Shown: positions 48,911 through 61,594 of the stretch, piece by piece
Layout of the letters: every line of letters starts with the position of its first letter
Numbering within the stretch: position 1 is the first letter of the stretch
From: Archilochus colubris
Lineage: Eukaryota > Chordata > Aves > Apodiformes > Trochilidae
Assembly (NCBI GenBank): GCA_023079485.1
Contig: CM041090.1
Location: 34,498,874-34,562,873 of the forward strand
DNA: 64,000 nucleotides
Reading direction: 5' to 3'
Program-made: the position numbers and the translations under genes
Notes under the pieces: model-generated
Databases searched by the model: none
What the model saw: only the letters and a program-made list of their open reading frames with translations
What the model was told of the DNA's origin: nothing

Positions 48911-50700
48911 TGAGTTGTGGCTCCTTGCCTGGTGCTGGTGAGCAGCAGTGGGAGGTCACAGTGCTCCACTGCTCTCACACAGGCACTGGAGAAAGGTTGT
49001 TTGGCCCATGATTTTGGGGCAAGATAAAATCCATGTGGTAATGTGACCATGTAGCTCTGGAGCTCCTGATTCACTGGGCACTCCACTGTGAGCAGGGGCT
49101 CTGGTAGACACAGGGGAGTGGGTTCATTCTCCATCAAGTCTCCAAACACAAAGGGTCAGGTATTGTTACTGCATGTCACATGAACTCTCCTTTACTTTAG
49201 AGACAGTGATCCTCCTCTAAATTTTCCAATGTTCATAGCAGACTTTTCACAGACTCCAGTTATTTTTGGTTTTAAACTCCCTGCTGGCGTTTTAAAGACT
49301 GGCAACTCAGTGGGAATGTATTGAAGATATTGCTTAGCAGCTTTTCACTTAACCTGTGCTCTCTCAGGGCTCTCCACTATTTCTATTTCCTTGAAGAGCT
49401 CTTCTATGCCCTGAAGCAACCTCCAGATTATTATACTGGGATACACATACAGCTGATGCTAAATGGTTCTTTTCACTTGTGCACAATTCAGCTAATCAAC
49501 GTTAGGGAGCTACAGTCATCAGTCTGAAAGCCTTGTTTGCCATCATCACCACTGAGGCCTATAGATCAATAAAAAGATGATATTGTTTATATAAAACCCA
49601 ATAAACAAGACCTGTCTGAGGCTTACATATGGTTTCATTCATTCTAATAAAGCAAGTGCATTTCTTATGAGCTTTAGCCCATCAGATTTTGTAAACTGCT
49701 TATTCACTTCAACAATCACTGACACAAGGATATTGTTGTATCTAAGTCTAGGTCAAGCAAGACTTACTTGATCTCATCCTATTTCCATAATAATCTCTGT
49801 CATTTCTCCAAGAATAAGAAGGTAAGGGCACTTTTATTGCTGCAATAAAAACAGCAAAGTGATCTTCTGATGGCACTTAATTAGATTCATTTTATCTTCT
49901 TTGACTGAGCATGACATACTGTAACCCTTATTTATGAAGTAAAAATGAATGTCTTATGGTTCCTAACACAATTGAAGAAGAAATTACCATGGTATTCAGC
50001 TTAATCTGTGTTTGTATCCGACATAAATGATCTTAAGATAAATTACAGGAAATTATTTTCTACTCCTGGTAACCATAACAACAGATGAGAATTGGTTCTA
50101 GTTCAACTTACTGGTTGTTCGTGAACTCTTCCATAATGTGTAATAAAAATTATAAGACAAAAGAAATCCACAGGCTTGCTTTTTTTTTTTTTTTTTTTTT
50201 TTTTCTGTATAGAAACAGTCATGAAGCACTGAAAAGTAATTTTAGGTTTAAGTTAAACTCTAGTCTTTCAGGTCTTTATCAGACATGGGTGAAATGCATT
50301 TCTGTTCCAAAGTGCAATGGCATATATGTCACGTAATGGATCTCCCCAAAGAAGGAACCCATGGCAAAGATCAACAAGAATGGTATCTCCATGAACTGTG
50401 CTGGGTGAGAAAACTGTGATTTTAATTGGACAGTAGTTTAGAAACTATCACATATTTGAGCAATCCCTACAATTGTCTTTGAAGCTGGACAGTAGGAACA
50501 GATAGTGAGTACATCACCATGTTAAGCAGGTGCTAAAAGAAGGGATCTGAAAAACTTGAAACCTTTCAAGAAGTTGATTTCAGCAGGGTGGGTCACTGCA
50601 ATGAACAAGCTTTCAAAAATAGAAGAGTCACCAGTGCACTGGGAGTAAAGATAAGAGCTTTGAAGAAATTTTGACCTTTTAATTCCACAGGTCTTTTAAT
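48911..50700. other. Non-coding stretch
   Basis: No gene recognised. 49620-49740 has the texture of a conserved non-coding element. A run of 25 T lies at 50180-50204. Confidence 0.5.
50180..50204. repeat. (T)25 homopolymer
   Basis: Twenty-five uninterrupted T bases. No retroposed sequence is recognisable on the minus strand beside it, so it is probably a simple repeat rather than a poly(A) tail. Confidence 0.95.
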
Positions 50701-51400
50701 ATCATAGAGTCATCAGATAATTTGGATTGATAGGAATCTAAAAAGATGCATAGTCCAACATAATGGTCAAAATAGGGTCTCCTATGAGATCAGAGAAGAT
50801 GATTCAAAGCTTTATCCAGTAGTGTTGAAGACTTTCAAGGATAAAGTCATCAAAACACCTGCAGGAAACTTGCTCTGCATCTTGACTGTCCTCACACCAA
50901 AAGTTTCTCTGTAAAACAGGTTAGTTCTATGCCAGTTTTCTTTGATTCTCCTACCATGCTCCACTATGAGAAACAAGCCTCTGCCTTTTCAATGACCTCA
51001 TGAATACTGGGGGACTGTTATTCAGTGGCCTGAAACCACATTTCCAGGCTGAACGGTACCAGGTCCCTCAGCTTCTCATAGGGCAAATGCTCCAGCCTTG
51101 AGCATTCTGTTGGCTCTCTGATGAATTTGCTGCAGTTTGTCAATATCTTTTTCATGTTTGGGGCCTCCAGTCTAGATAAAATATCTACATGTGGTTTAAC
51201 AGGTACCAAGCAGAATGGCTGATCTGTTATGTCTTCTGTGGGTACAGCCCAGGATGCTGTTGGCTGTCTTTGATATCTGGGCACACAGCTGCCTCATGAG
51301 TCTATGACACCCACATCCATTTCAGCAGAGCTCATCTCCAGCTGAATCAGTGCTGCAGATTAGTGCTTCCCAGGAGTGAGATCTCATGTGCTTTAAAGCT
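50701..51400 (-). mobile_element. Old CR1 LINE copy, minus strand, ORF2 end and 3' UTR
   Basis: This is the longest CR1 copy in the window. On the plus strand its left end reads ATCATAGAGTCATCAGATAA, the reverse complement of the CR1 octamer tail, so the 3' terminus is intact. Further right come the 3' UTR and the end of ORF2: CATTTCCAGGCTGAACGGTACCAG (shown here in part), CTCATAGGGCAAATGCTCCAG and ACAGCCCAGGATGCTGTTGG. Minus-strand translation gives RLEHLPYEKLRDLVPFSLE. Substitutions and indels are frequent, so this is an old insertion. The 5' boundary near 51400 is uncertain. Confidence 0.88.
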
Positions 51401-54400
51401 CAAGTGGCAAAAAACAACGCTTCTCCTGAACCATGACAGACCACTATAGCCTGGACTATGGAATAGTGAGATCTAAGACAGGATATATGACTTTTTGCAG
51501 TTAGCTACAACCACCCATCTATGTCACATGATGTAAAACCTTCCGGGTAAGGTTAGCCCTGTCTCACTATCCAGCTGTGTGACATATCAAATATTAGACC
51601 TGAGTTGAGTTTTACAAAGGACTGGTGACAAAAGTAGGCTGGAAAACAATCCTGACTTATGTCTGTTACCTCAGAACATTCTCGTGTTATTTTTTTCTCG
51701 TTTTTAAAAAAAAAACTTTTAATCTTTTTTTTTTTTTTGTATGACTTCAAAACACCATTACATGCAAGGTGAGGGAAAAGGCAGTTTCACATTTGTCCTT
51801 CCCCAATGCATAGTGACTAAAGATTGGTTCCAGGCTTCACCATGGCCAGCTAAGCAATGGTATAAGTTCCTTTGGGGTTTGTATCTCACTACCTACTTTT
51901 CTGTTGCTATTGTATTTGGCTGGAGTACCTAGTGCTACAGTCAACTAGATTCCTTTCTACGAGGTCAGTCATCCATATTCTTTCTTGATTTATCTTCAAC
52001 CCAGCATTCCTGTTGGACTTGGCAATGGTGCAGTTCTGCCAGGACATTAATCTAATCAGCCATATGAAAATCAAAACCACATATAAGCTCTCAGAGAGGA
52101 GATACCTGACAGTACTTGCAGAAGAAGAGATGATGGCAAGAAGTTACCAGGTGTTTTCCCCAGTTACCAGCAGAACCTTTGGATGCATCAGTTTTGAGAT
52201 AGGGAGGGAAACATTGTTAAAAGCCTCAGAGCCAGCAATAGAAGAAGAGCTGAGGTGCCTGGGGACCCTTGGCAGAATCCTTTTTTTTTCTGCTGGGTCC
52301 TGTAAGAATACTAATACAGACAAGGAGTTCCTAAGCTGATCCAGTTATGAGAAATTTAAAACAGACAACAAACCAGTATGGGACAGCCAGGAAGCTGAAG
52401 CAAGTGCAAGGTCTCTTGGCTGTAGTGTGGAACATACTGGGTAAATCATAGCACCTTGCAAATTCAAGGGATTGTACAAAACCTAATTTTTATTTCAACT
52501 TCTAGACTTCAAAATGGGTGCCTATTGCATGACCTGTCAGGTGGCAGAGCAGTCACAATAGATCAGAAAGATGGCAGCAGCACAGCAAACAATGTAGATG
52601 TGAGTTGCCTTGATGTCATGTCATTGGAAGTTAGACCACGATGAGCACTGGGTGTGTCACACTTCCTCATGTGTTCTGTTGCTATTCAATAAAAGTATAG
52701 CAGGCCACTTAAATCAGGACAGTCCTTTAAAATTGCTCATTTACACCAGTTAGGGACTGAACAGCTGATTAATGAAAGTCAGTAAACCTAAGTCAGTTTA
52801 CATCAGATCATTTGCAATTATATCTTTCCTTTCTGAAAAAAAAAACCCAAACAATTTTATAGATAATAATAAAATCACATAGCAATTAAGTAGTGAGTCA
52901 TTACACCCTATGGAAGCAATTCAACAGATAGTGAGGCAACATCCATCCTGCAGTGGTTAATTATTTGGCTTAAGAAACAGACCTTCTTCCATGGAAACAT
53001 CCAAAGGTCGTTTCATTCAGTCAGAGTGTATCTGATCCTGGCAGATCAACACATACAACAGCACAGTCTGTGTGTGCAGTCTTCCCTACAGAATCAAAGG
53101 GTAAACCATTGCAATAAGAAGGGAAGGAAGTTCAGCTAACATCAGAGTAATCAGATTTGCCTTCCCTTCTTATGCAGTTCCGCTGAACAAATTCACATCC
53201 CACTAATGCCAGGTTGTTTTAATCAGGTGATCTGGCTCAGTCCTTATACCTGTCAATGAAAATGAAGTTTAAGGAACTTAAACCTAAAGTGTAATTAAAG
53301 AAACTTTTTTCTATCTACCATGTTTGGAGAAAAAAATTCAGTCTCTAACTTTCTGACATACGAGCAAGAGCAACAACAATATCACTTAAAAAATTAAGAC
53401 AGGAAATTCTTGATGATGGCAAAGCCATTTTGCGATTTATAAGAACAGTTGCTTTCCACCCTAATTTCCCAACTGAATAGCAGATGCTCTTCAGTAAAAA
53501 GCTGTTATCATTTTATCTGTTTTACAATATGTCATGTATATTTTGCCAATCACATTTTGGCTCTCATCACAGTGTCTGCTGTAATGCAATTGTAAGCTTG
53601 TTTAATCAGCTCAGCATAATCTGGTGCTTTCAACCCTGCGAGCACGCACATGCAGGCACACACATGCAGCTCATCCCATAGCATTGCCCATGCTATTCCC
53701 TTTTGCCTTGTAAAATAGAAATGCATCACTCCATCCATTTGTCAGGCAGAACCTGCCTTGGAAGGTCTGTGTGAAGTTCTGCTTAAAATGGATGGCACAA
53801 TATGGTATGTGGTTTGTTTTGTTTTTTTATTTACCTGGCTGAGTAGCTATTCATTTAAAAATGCAGCCTTAATTGGTGTTGCCTCACCTTTGTTTTAAAG
53901 CAGATTATTAAGCTCACAGAGCACACTGCATGCTGCTGTTTTGTAGTTCAAAACCGTGAATAAAAAAAAGCAACTTAAACTTTGTACCTGTGCAAATAAA
54001 GACTTTCATCTTCACAAGCATAACAATTCATCCTCCCAAAACTCATCCATCAATCTACACACTTATTTCCCTTGAAAATGCCTGCTACTCACTTGTTCTG
54101 TTGCAACCTCGGGTTATTTCCAAAGCTGCTGACATCAATTTACATGAAAAATCCCATTTCACATATCTGTTCACAAAGAGGCACATCCAGTTTGAGCTGA
54201 GTTCTTTCTTGTGGTACAGAAATGTTACAGAAGGTGGCAGCTGGGGCTTGTGCCTTCCCAGTTCTTCAGTTTTCTGCTGTCACCCTCATTTCTGTGATGA
54301 TTACTCCTGATGGCCCTTAGCTGAACTGATCATGAGGGTCCATGGTCAGTAGCTTTTGCAGGGCCTTGTACATAAAAACTCCAAGATGGCATTAATAAAA

Positions 54401-55850
54401 AGCAGTCCTCAGCACTTTTTTATACTTCTCTTACACACTGCATGCTTTTCATTAAGGGAGAGGTAGAAACTCAGCCTTTCACTGGGTATCACATCACCTG
54501 ATGCTGCAAATCCCCTCTAATTAACAGCACAAGAGTGACAATTTCAGGCTTCTTCAGCTGTGGTGGAACCAGCACACTCAAGCTAAGGTGTTAAGTCTCC
54601 CTAAAAGGAAGATTCTGACCAAATCTTTCACTGTGATAGAAAGCAATGGAGGTAGAAGTTCTTACTTTAACAGGGACTGCTGCTTGTGTAGACTGTAGGA
54701 CACAAACTTCACTTGGACTGCAGAGGGTGGAGATCTGCTACAGTTTGTGCTCACCACTTGACTTGCCCTAGAAGATGCTTTTCTGAGCTCTAGGGCACCT
54801 ATTTCAATTCCTGGTCTACTCAGTCCTAGCCATCAGATAAAAGTGGATTAAGAGCTGGCCAGGAAGCGTGACAAAACCTCTCTGGGAACAGAAAATCTGT
54901 GAGATGTTGGAAAAGAAAGAGATTTTGTAGAAACACAGCTTACCCAGGGACATCTCTATCTGCCAGACTAGTTGAGAAGAAAAGACTTTTCTTTCAATTA
55001 ATGATGCAGTAAAATTGTCTTCTGGCAGAGGTCACAAGAAGTCTCTTCCTCCCACCTCATTCCTGGAGAAATCAGTGCCTACAGCTTGTGCATCCTTTGT
55101 TCAGATAGGGATGCAGAGCCTCAAATAACCCCACAGGGACAGAGCTATGAGAGGATGTGATCACTGCTCCATCCATGTGAATGTGCTGGGGAAGCACTAG
55201 GTAAGTGCTGTCTTTGAGCAGAAGATGCCCATGCTTTGGTATGGAAGGATTTAGAAAGAAAACACTGTCACCAGTGGCAATCTGCGGAGCAGGAACAGTG
55301 ATACTCAAGTACCCAGACCTGAGCCCAGATGATTTTTAGAAGTGAAGATGAGAAAGTCATTTGGACTGCATGGAAACACAAGGGGGCAAAATAGGCTTCT
55401 AGAAATGGGAATGAAGCTGGATGAGTAGTAATAGGAATCCCATGAAATTATTTCTTTTACTCTGCAGTAAGTGTTGGTATAAAAAAACTTTGCATGTGAG
55501 GCAAATTTAAAGCAAATCTCATATTATTCTTAAAGTGTTCATTTGCTTATCCTGCCAGAGAAGAAAAAATCCCAAATATTTGTCTCACCAGCTATAAAAA
55601 ACTCTTCAGAACACAGAGAATGAAAACAAATATAATGTAGTACTATCTGCACTGGAGTAAAATGCACAACCCCATAGATTTCAGTGGCTCAGGAATCTGT
55701 TTCATTCTCCTAACAAAAAAAGTTAACCAAAGCAGGTAAAAATGTCAGTCAATAAAAGTAACTTACTGTAATCTTGTTTTAAAATGTCAAGCTTGTTCAA
55801 AACTTGTTAGAAATTTTTTCCCAAAAGACATAATTTATATTTTACATTAT
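51401..55850. other. Non-coding stretch with one candidate exon
   Basis: No gene recognised. Short A and T runs lie at 51706-51715 and 51725-51738. 52900-53260 and 53520-53760 have the texture of conserved non-coding DNA, and the first contains a 14-bp inverted repeat (53114-53173). A candidate non-coding exon with a consensus donor lies at 55105-55200. Confidence 0.5.
53114..53173. repeat. Inverted repeat, 14-bp arms and 32-nt loop
   Basis: ATAAGAAGGGAAGG at 53114-53127 and CCTTCCCTTCTTAT at 53160-53173 are exact reverse complements. As RNA this would form a 14-bp stem with one all-purine-rich strand. It is shorter than a usual pri-microRNA stem unless pairing continues with mismatches. Confidence 0.85.
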
Positions 55851-55898
55851 AATGTATATGTATATATGTAAGTATACATATATATATATATATATATT
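55851..55898. repeat. AT-rich microsatellite, (TA)n
   Basis: Mixed TGTATATG/TATATATG units followed by an uninterrupted TA run (about 55877-55897). Simple-sequence DNA, probably length-variable. Confidence 0.92.
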
Positions 55899-58800
55899 GT
55901 CCTTAGCACTTGACCAAAAATAATACCAACATTTTTAACTAACTGAAGTCACTGTGAGTGTACAATAATGTTTAAAATTATTTCTCTGGCTGTTGCAGTG
56001 GCATTTTAGACAAAAAGCTTCCCCAAGAAATTCCACTTTTACGTGGGTATGTTTTCAATTCTGCAAAATTGCAGTGGTTCCACAATTAGTATCTCTAGAA
56101 ATTATAATTAAAAGTTAAGGCATTGAAAAAGAGGAAACATGTTCCAAAGCCTGAGAAAGCACTAACAGTTTTCATGAAAAGACGTCAAATGAGTAACAGG
56201 TTGGGGAAGCAGATGGAGGTTCCTTTATCACAACCATGATTCACCTTGTGAAAACATCACAGAATTTGGCCCAAAGGCAGAAATGTCATTTCTTGCCTCA
56301 TAGATGTTTACTCCCAAACCACTGAGAAATGCTTTTATCCTCCCCATGCAATAATTACAGTGCATAAAAAGGCCAAGAAGTCTGAACTACACCTTACTTG
56401 TCACTGGCCTTTGATATTTTAATGTAACAAGTTCCATTGTTGCTTATTCCTTTGTTTCACATTTGTGCTTCCATCCCTGCCATCCTAGGTGAAGCACAGC
56501 AAAGAAAGGTTATTTATGTGTACTGGAGAAATTCTACTCGGTTCATCTTTATTTTTCACCCCTCAGAAAAAAACCCTGCAGAATAAATAGGTCAAACTGG
56601 TCCTTTCTGCTACCTCCCATAGTCTCTGGAAGCTGCTGGATTTCCCTCTCAGATCCTGAAATTTTGCATTTCTTTCACAAACCTTCCCAATCATTAACAT
56701 TTCTGAATGGTCTGCAGTGCCATTTTCCAGTGAGTAATTACTGCCCCCCCAGTTACAATCACATAACAGCAGACTCCCATCAGCAGTTTCTCAGAGTGCT
56801 ACAAAAAGTCTCACCTTTCAGTGAGGGCTTCCTAATATTTTCTCATCACTCACCCATCAGCCCCAGGATTTACAGTCAAGGCAAGCCAGGCCATACCTGC
56901 ACAGCCCATGGAGGGAGGACACACTCTGATGAAGGACATGAACCAGCAGTGATAACTTGGTCAGTGAGCAAGGCAGTAGAGATCTCAGTCCCAGCAAATA
57001 CCTGCTGCTGGATTTATCAACCCCCTGTCAGTGATTTATGGCTGTGTGATTTTAGGTAGGCAGAGGACATGGGCTGTCTGAGCCTACTTTCCCATGTGAA
57101 TTTCAGCATGGATCAACCACCTCTTGGACTTACGATTTAGGGAAAGCAGCGGGGTCATTACAGTGAGGATTCCCAAAACCTCCCAGCCCCTGAGGTGGGC
57201 ATAGCTGCTTCAGCATCAGAGAGAGGCATGAGCAGGACTCATTCATCTGGCATGAGGGACATGGAGAGGACGTCAAACAGACAAGGAAGCACAAGGCACT
57301 GTGATACGATTATACTTTGCATAACAAGCAGAGCACACCAGCTGCTTGGCCGCTGTCAAGGGTATTGTAGGCAACTTAGCAGAAATGAACTGTAGGGTTT
57401 TGCTACTGGGGCTGTGAGCTGACATGAGCCACACAGCCAATGTCCCAGCCTTGCAATGTGAACAGTGCACAGAGCTGCTCTGTGCTCCTCGTAGATCTTC
57501 TCCCAGGGAATTCTGCTAATTATTTAATTAATTGTAAAACACAATTAAAGATGAGGATGTTTTCTTGTGCTTGATAATAAAATCAAATCATTTCCCAGTT
57601 CATTGGTCTACAGGGTTATCATAGTCACTAGAAAGACTATCTGGTGGGTTGTACATATTGATTCTCTACTAGTGTGAGAAAATGTGGATCTAGACACCAG
57701 CATAATAAATCTAGTTACCGGGCTGACATAATATATTCTTGAATTATGCAGCAGCCACCACAAATACTGTCTGCAAAAAAGAGGAAGCATGATCAATAAA
57801 ATACTTCTGATCAACTTGCTTGAGGAACACTTGACCTCTCAAGGAGTGAAAAAAAACCAAACATAGTGAACATGGTGAACATTCATCTAAAAGGACTTAG
57901 TCCCAGTACCAAGATTTCCATTGACTAGCAGAGACATGTATGTCCTTGTGCATAAAGACCCCATAATATTCCAGTATGGTGGAGTAAAATCTGTAGAAAA
58001 GCTGCTTAATGATGTATTTTGCTATGAGAATCACTTCTTTGTAACCTCTTAACTGAAGGAAATAGAGGGATGATATGGTCTGCCAAATGCATCACCCAGT
58101 GTCCCAGGAAAAGGTCCTCATTCCCACCATGCAGGTGTGAGTTGGGATACAGGCAGCCGAAGCTGTGATGAGACCACAAGCCCTGCCATAGAGTAGAAAT
58201 CCCCACCCCTGCAGCTTACTGCTGAGTGGACAAGAAATCAGATGGCAAAAACAGGGAAATAAATGCATACTGAAGCTCACATGTAATGGTGAAGTTTGTG
58301 TTGAGATCAGCTTGGGAAGTACTTTGTATATTTAGTTACATGATCTGTATCAGTGACCTATGTCCATAGAACATGGTGCCAATCCTGGAGCACAGTCAGA
58401 GGGCACCTGGCCTCTCAGCTACAGCACATTTTGTGGAAGAGGAAAAAGGCTCAAGACATCAAGCCATGTTTACACTCACATGGGAAGAAATACTCTGGCT
58501 CTGTTAGTGAACCAGAAGGCTTCAATTCTCACATCACTGCTCATACTGCTGGCTATTTTCTGAAGCAATCAGAAATGCTGTTTACTGTATTAGCTCCTCA
58601 AGACAGAGTCAGATGCTTTCTAATTATGAGATACTGCTTCTTATTGGAACAGGGAGATGGGTTTCTCCCAGGCAGCAAAACACAATATCTGATCACTCCT
58701 GTTTTCTGTAAAATCCGAACACTTATACACATTTTAAGTATCTTCCTTTTATGTTGATTAGATGTGACATAATCCAAACAGGCTCAGTTTTGCTGTCACA

Positions 58801-61242
58801 GAATTCGAAGCAGAATTGTGCCCTCTGCTGCTAATATTTTGTGGATGAATACCTTATAAACTCATTTTGATCTCCAGACCACGTACCTTCTTTGCAAGTT
58901 AATGTGGCATGTTTGCAAGGAGAAGTGAATAGAGTCATGATGTTCACAGAATTCCCCTGAGAGTTTCCATATCAGACAAGAAAATAAAGACCAGTATCTT
59001 AGTCCCAAGGTCAGTGACAAGTTCACCATCACATTCCACTTCCCCCTCTCTTGACCATGCTGTTTGCCTTTTGCAAAGTGAACTGAACTTGTAGAAATGT
59101 CCCAATGGATGTCCCTGAGAGTTGGATCTGATCCATAACTGTATAAATTACACCTGTGAATTAAAGCTGCTGTATGCACAACCTCTAAAAGACACTGAAC
59201 TGCAGGAATGCAAATAGATGATGGTGTATGATGACTTTAAATTATAGTAAAGTGATCCATTGCTATCAAGAGAGTAAACGAATGCAAAGGAAGACACTGG
59301 TAAACTTGATTTGTGTGCTTTGCTGGTGTACAGCTGCTCCCCAAGGGGGTGAAGGGAAAGGGGTTGCAAAAAAGAGGTACAGACTCATCAGAGGAAGGCA
59401 TCTATATTCTAATGTGGGTAAATATGGGTACAATTATTCTGGATTAGAACAGTGGTGAGTCTAAGATAGTATCTATTTCATCAGCCCAGTCTCTGCAGCT
59501 TGCTTAGAATTTTATGCAAATACTCAGGTTGGATGATGTCCACATTTTCTTCTCTTTCTGTGCCAAGGTAATCTGACACCCCGCAATTCTTGGAAGATCA
59601 TCCTGGGGTGGGCAGAGAACTTTGTAGTTCTGATGCTTTGTCATTGCTTCAGGGTGGCACACAAATGAAGAAACACCCAAGATGGTCTGTGGAGCCACAG
59701 CCAGGCATCCACTTCTTCTGAGAAAGACTGGCCTCAGGATTTAATAACTCCATAGTGCTGCAGGAATTAACAACAGTGTCTCTGCAAACATGACAGTGTA
59801 TGTGCTGCTTTGCCGGCTCACAACATTCAAGCAATGGATTCATTGATTAGTTTATCCAGTTTCAGAGAAAGGTCTCCTGTGGCTTTTCATCCTACTATGA
59901 GTGCAAGAGCATGTTGAGAGATTTTGCAGAGACAACTCCCTCCCCTTTACCAAGCAGCTGAGATAGGGCAATGACTGGCTGACTGCTAAATGGAATTTAT
60001 AACATCCTTTCCTCCACATAAGTGTTGTTTTCCCTTTAGGATAAACCTTGCTCTTCATTCAAATCTCATGTGATGAATGTAGTGAGGCATTTGTAGTCGG
60101 CTGTATGCATGTCACGCGTATCTCATTTCATCCTCCTGCCAACAATCAGCCGATCTAAAAGACTTATAGCTAATGTTTGAGCCTTTTCAAAAAGCAGCGT
60201 ATGCTCCTAATTTCCTTTAATAGTCCATTTCCATTCAATTTATCTAGTTTTCTCCATTCTCTGTAGACTGAAAGATTTCGTTTATATTCAGGTTTTCCTT
60301 GTAAAGAGAAGTTTTTTTTGGGGGGAGAGGGGCAATAACATCCTTTAACTTCAGGCAGTTTGTTGTTAAGAATTATGTCCATGGAAAGAACAAGAGTAAA
60401 AATAGCTTTAAAAATTTTCTGTCTTATTTGTGCATCATTTAGGTGGAGAAATGTCACTCTTCTATTATGGTAATGATTTTTTAAAAGTGGTGAAAAAATT
60501 TTTACCTGTAAAGAGCAATCAAACATCTCTCGTAACAAAAAAGGCATCATTAAAAAAAAAAAAAAAGAGACAAGTACATATTTAAATGAATGATCCAGTC
60601 TGAGAATACATGAGAGTGATTTGTGTCTTGAAGCTCTGCTGTCACTTAGATTGTTCCTGATGAGCATTTAATGAATGTTCACAGGAAAAACATCTACTCA
60701 TATTATTTTATTTGGGAATAGAGAAGGTAACAGCCATTTTTAGGGGACAAACCTTAATGGATTTTCTTTCAGCTCAGTAGATACATTGATACTTGTAAAT
60801 CCTTTCTAAGTGTGCTACTGTAATTATAAATCTTTTAGCTATATTTTTCATTAGAGAACATTAAGGTAAATATTCATTCCAAGAGAAGATATATTTGGCA
60901 TATAGGATTTTAAAGCTGACATTTAAGTACTCACTGCAGCCTTGCAGCTGTTCAATAACATTATTCTTACAGTTCATTATTTAGGTTTTGTACTCCTGGA
61001 TGCACTGTTCTTTTTCTTTAAAGCAACAAGAGCCTTGATTTATCAACTATATGTAGTTAATTATTACCTAGCACAGAAACTGAAGCCTGCAGAAAACAAC
61101 AACTTGTCATTCTCTGATCCACTCTCAGCAAACCTGTATTTCCCCAGGAGCACAAAATAAACCCCATAACCTCAGCCCCCATAGATGTTGCCCCTATATG
61201 AGGGGACAGAAGAGAGTGCTACTCAGAGGCTTCCTCAGTGTT
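55899..61242. other. Non-coding stretch
   Basis: No gene recognised. Frames reach 165 codons (60170-60667, minus) and 134 codons (58353-58757, plus) without recognisable content. 57180-57480 is richer in G and C. 60030-60170 has the texture of a conserved non-coding element. A run of 15 A lies at 60552-60566. Confidence 0.5.
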
Positions 61243-61594
61243 AGGTTTGTGTCTAGCCCAGATCAGCCATGGGAGGATGGGTGGGGAACAAGCCAGCCCT
61301 GCACCCAATCCACTTCCCTTCTTACTTCCCAGGTGCTACCCCTCTCAGACAGCTCAGACCCCATTCGAGAAAGCAGACCTCTTAAGACCCTTGCAAAACA
61401 GACCTGTGCCATCTTTACTGCTCAGGTGACATCCACAGCCAGAGCAGTGATGGGTTGTTGTAGTCAGAGTGTGCAGTGATTTTGTATGGTATGAAGTCCT
61501 CCTTTGTGAGAGCAGCATCAAGAGCTACAAGACCTGTGTTGGCTGGTAATAAAACTTTCTTGCTCTGTCACCTTACTGCGTGTTCTGTCTTACA
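61243..61594 (+). mobile_element. Possible LTR remnant (weak)
   Basis: The right part resembles the R-U5 end of a retroviral LTR: TAATAAAACTTTCTTGCTCTG at about 61546-61566, a T/G-rich stretch, then TTACA at 61590-61594. Two left ends fit. TGTGTCTAGC at 61243 gives a 4-bp duplication GGTT and a 352-bp element. TGTACTCCTGG at 60989 gives a 5-bp duplication GGTTT, TGTA/TACA ends and a 606-bp element. The two cannot be told apart from this sequence, and both could be coincidence. Confidence 0.27.

Noticed and set aside
50180..50204. T25 run as the poly(A) tail of a processed pseudogene on the minus strand
   Set aside because: No gene-like sequence and no target duplication were visible on the neighbouring DNA.
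60170..60667. 165-codon frame on the minus strand
   Set aside because: AT-rich low-complexity Lys/Phe/Leu composition with no known motif; it includes an A15 run read as poly-Phe.
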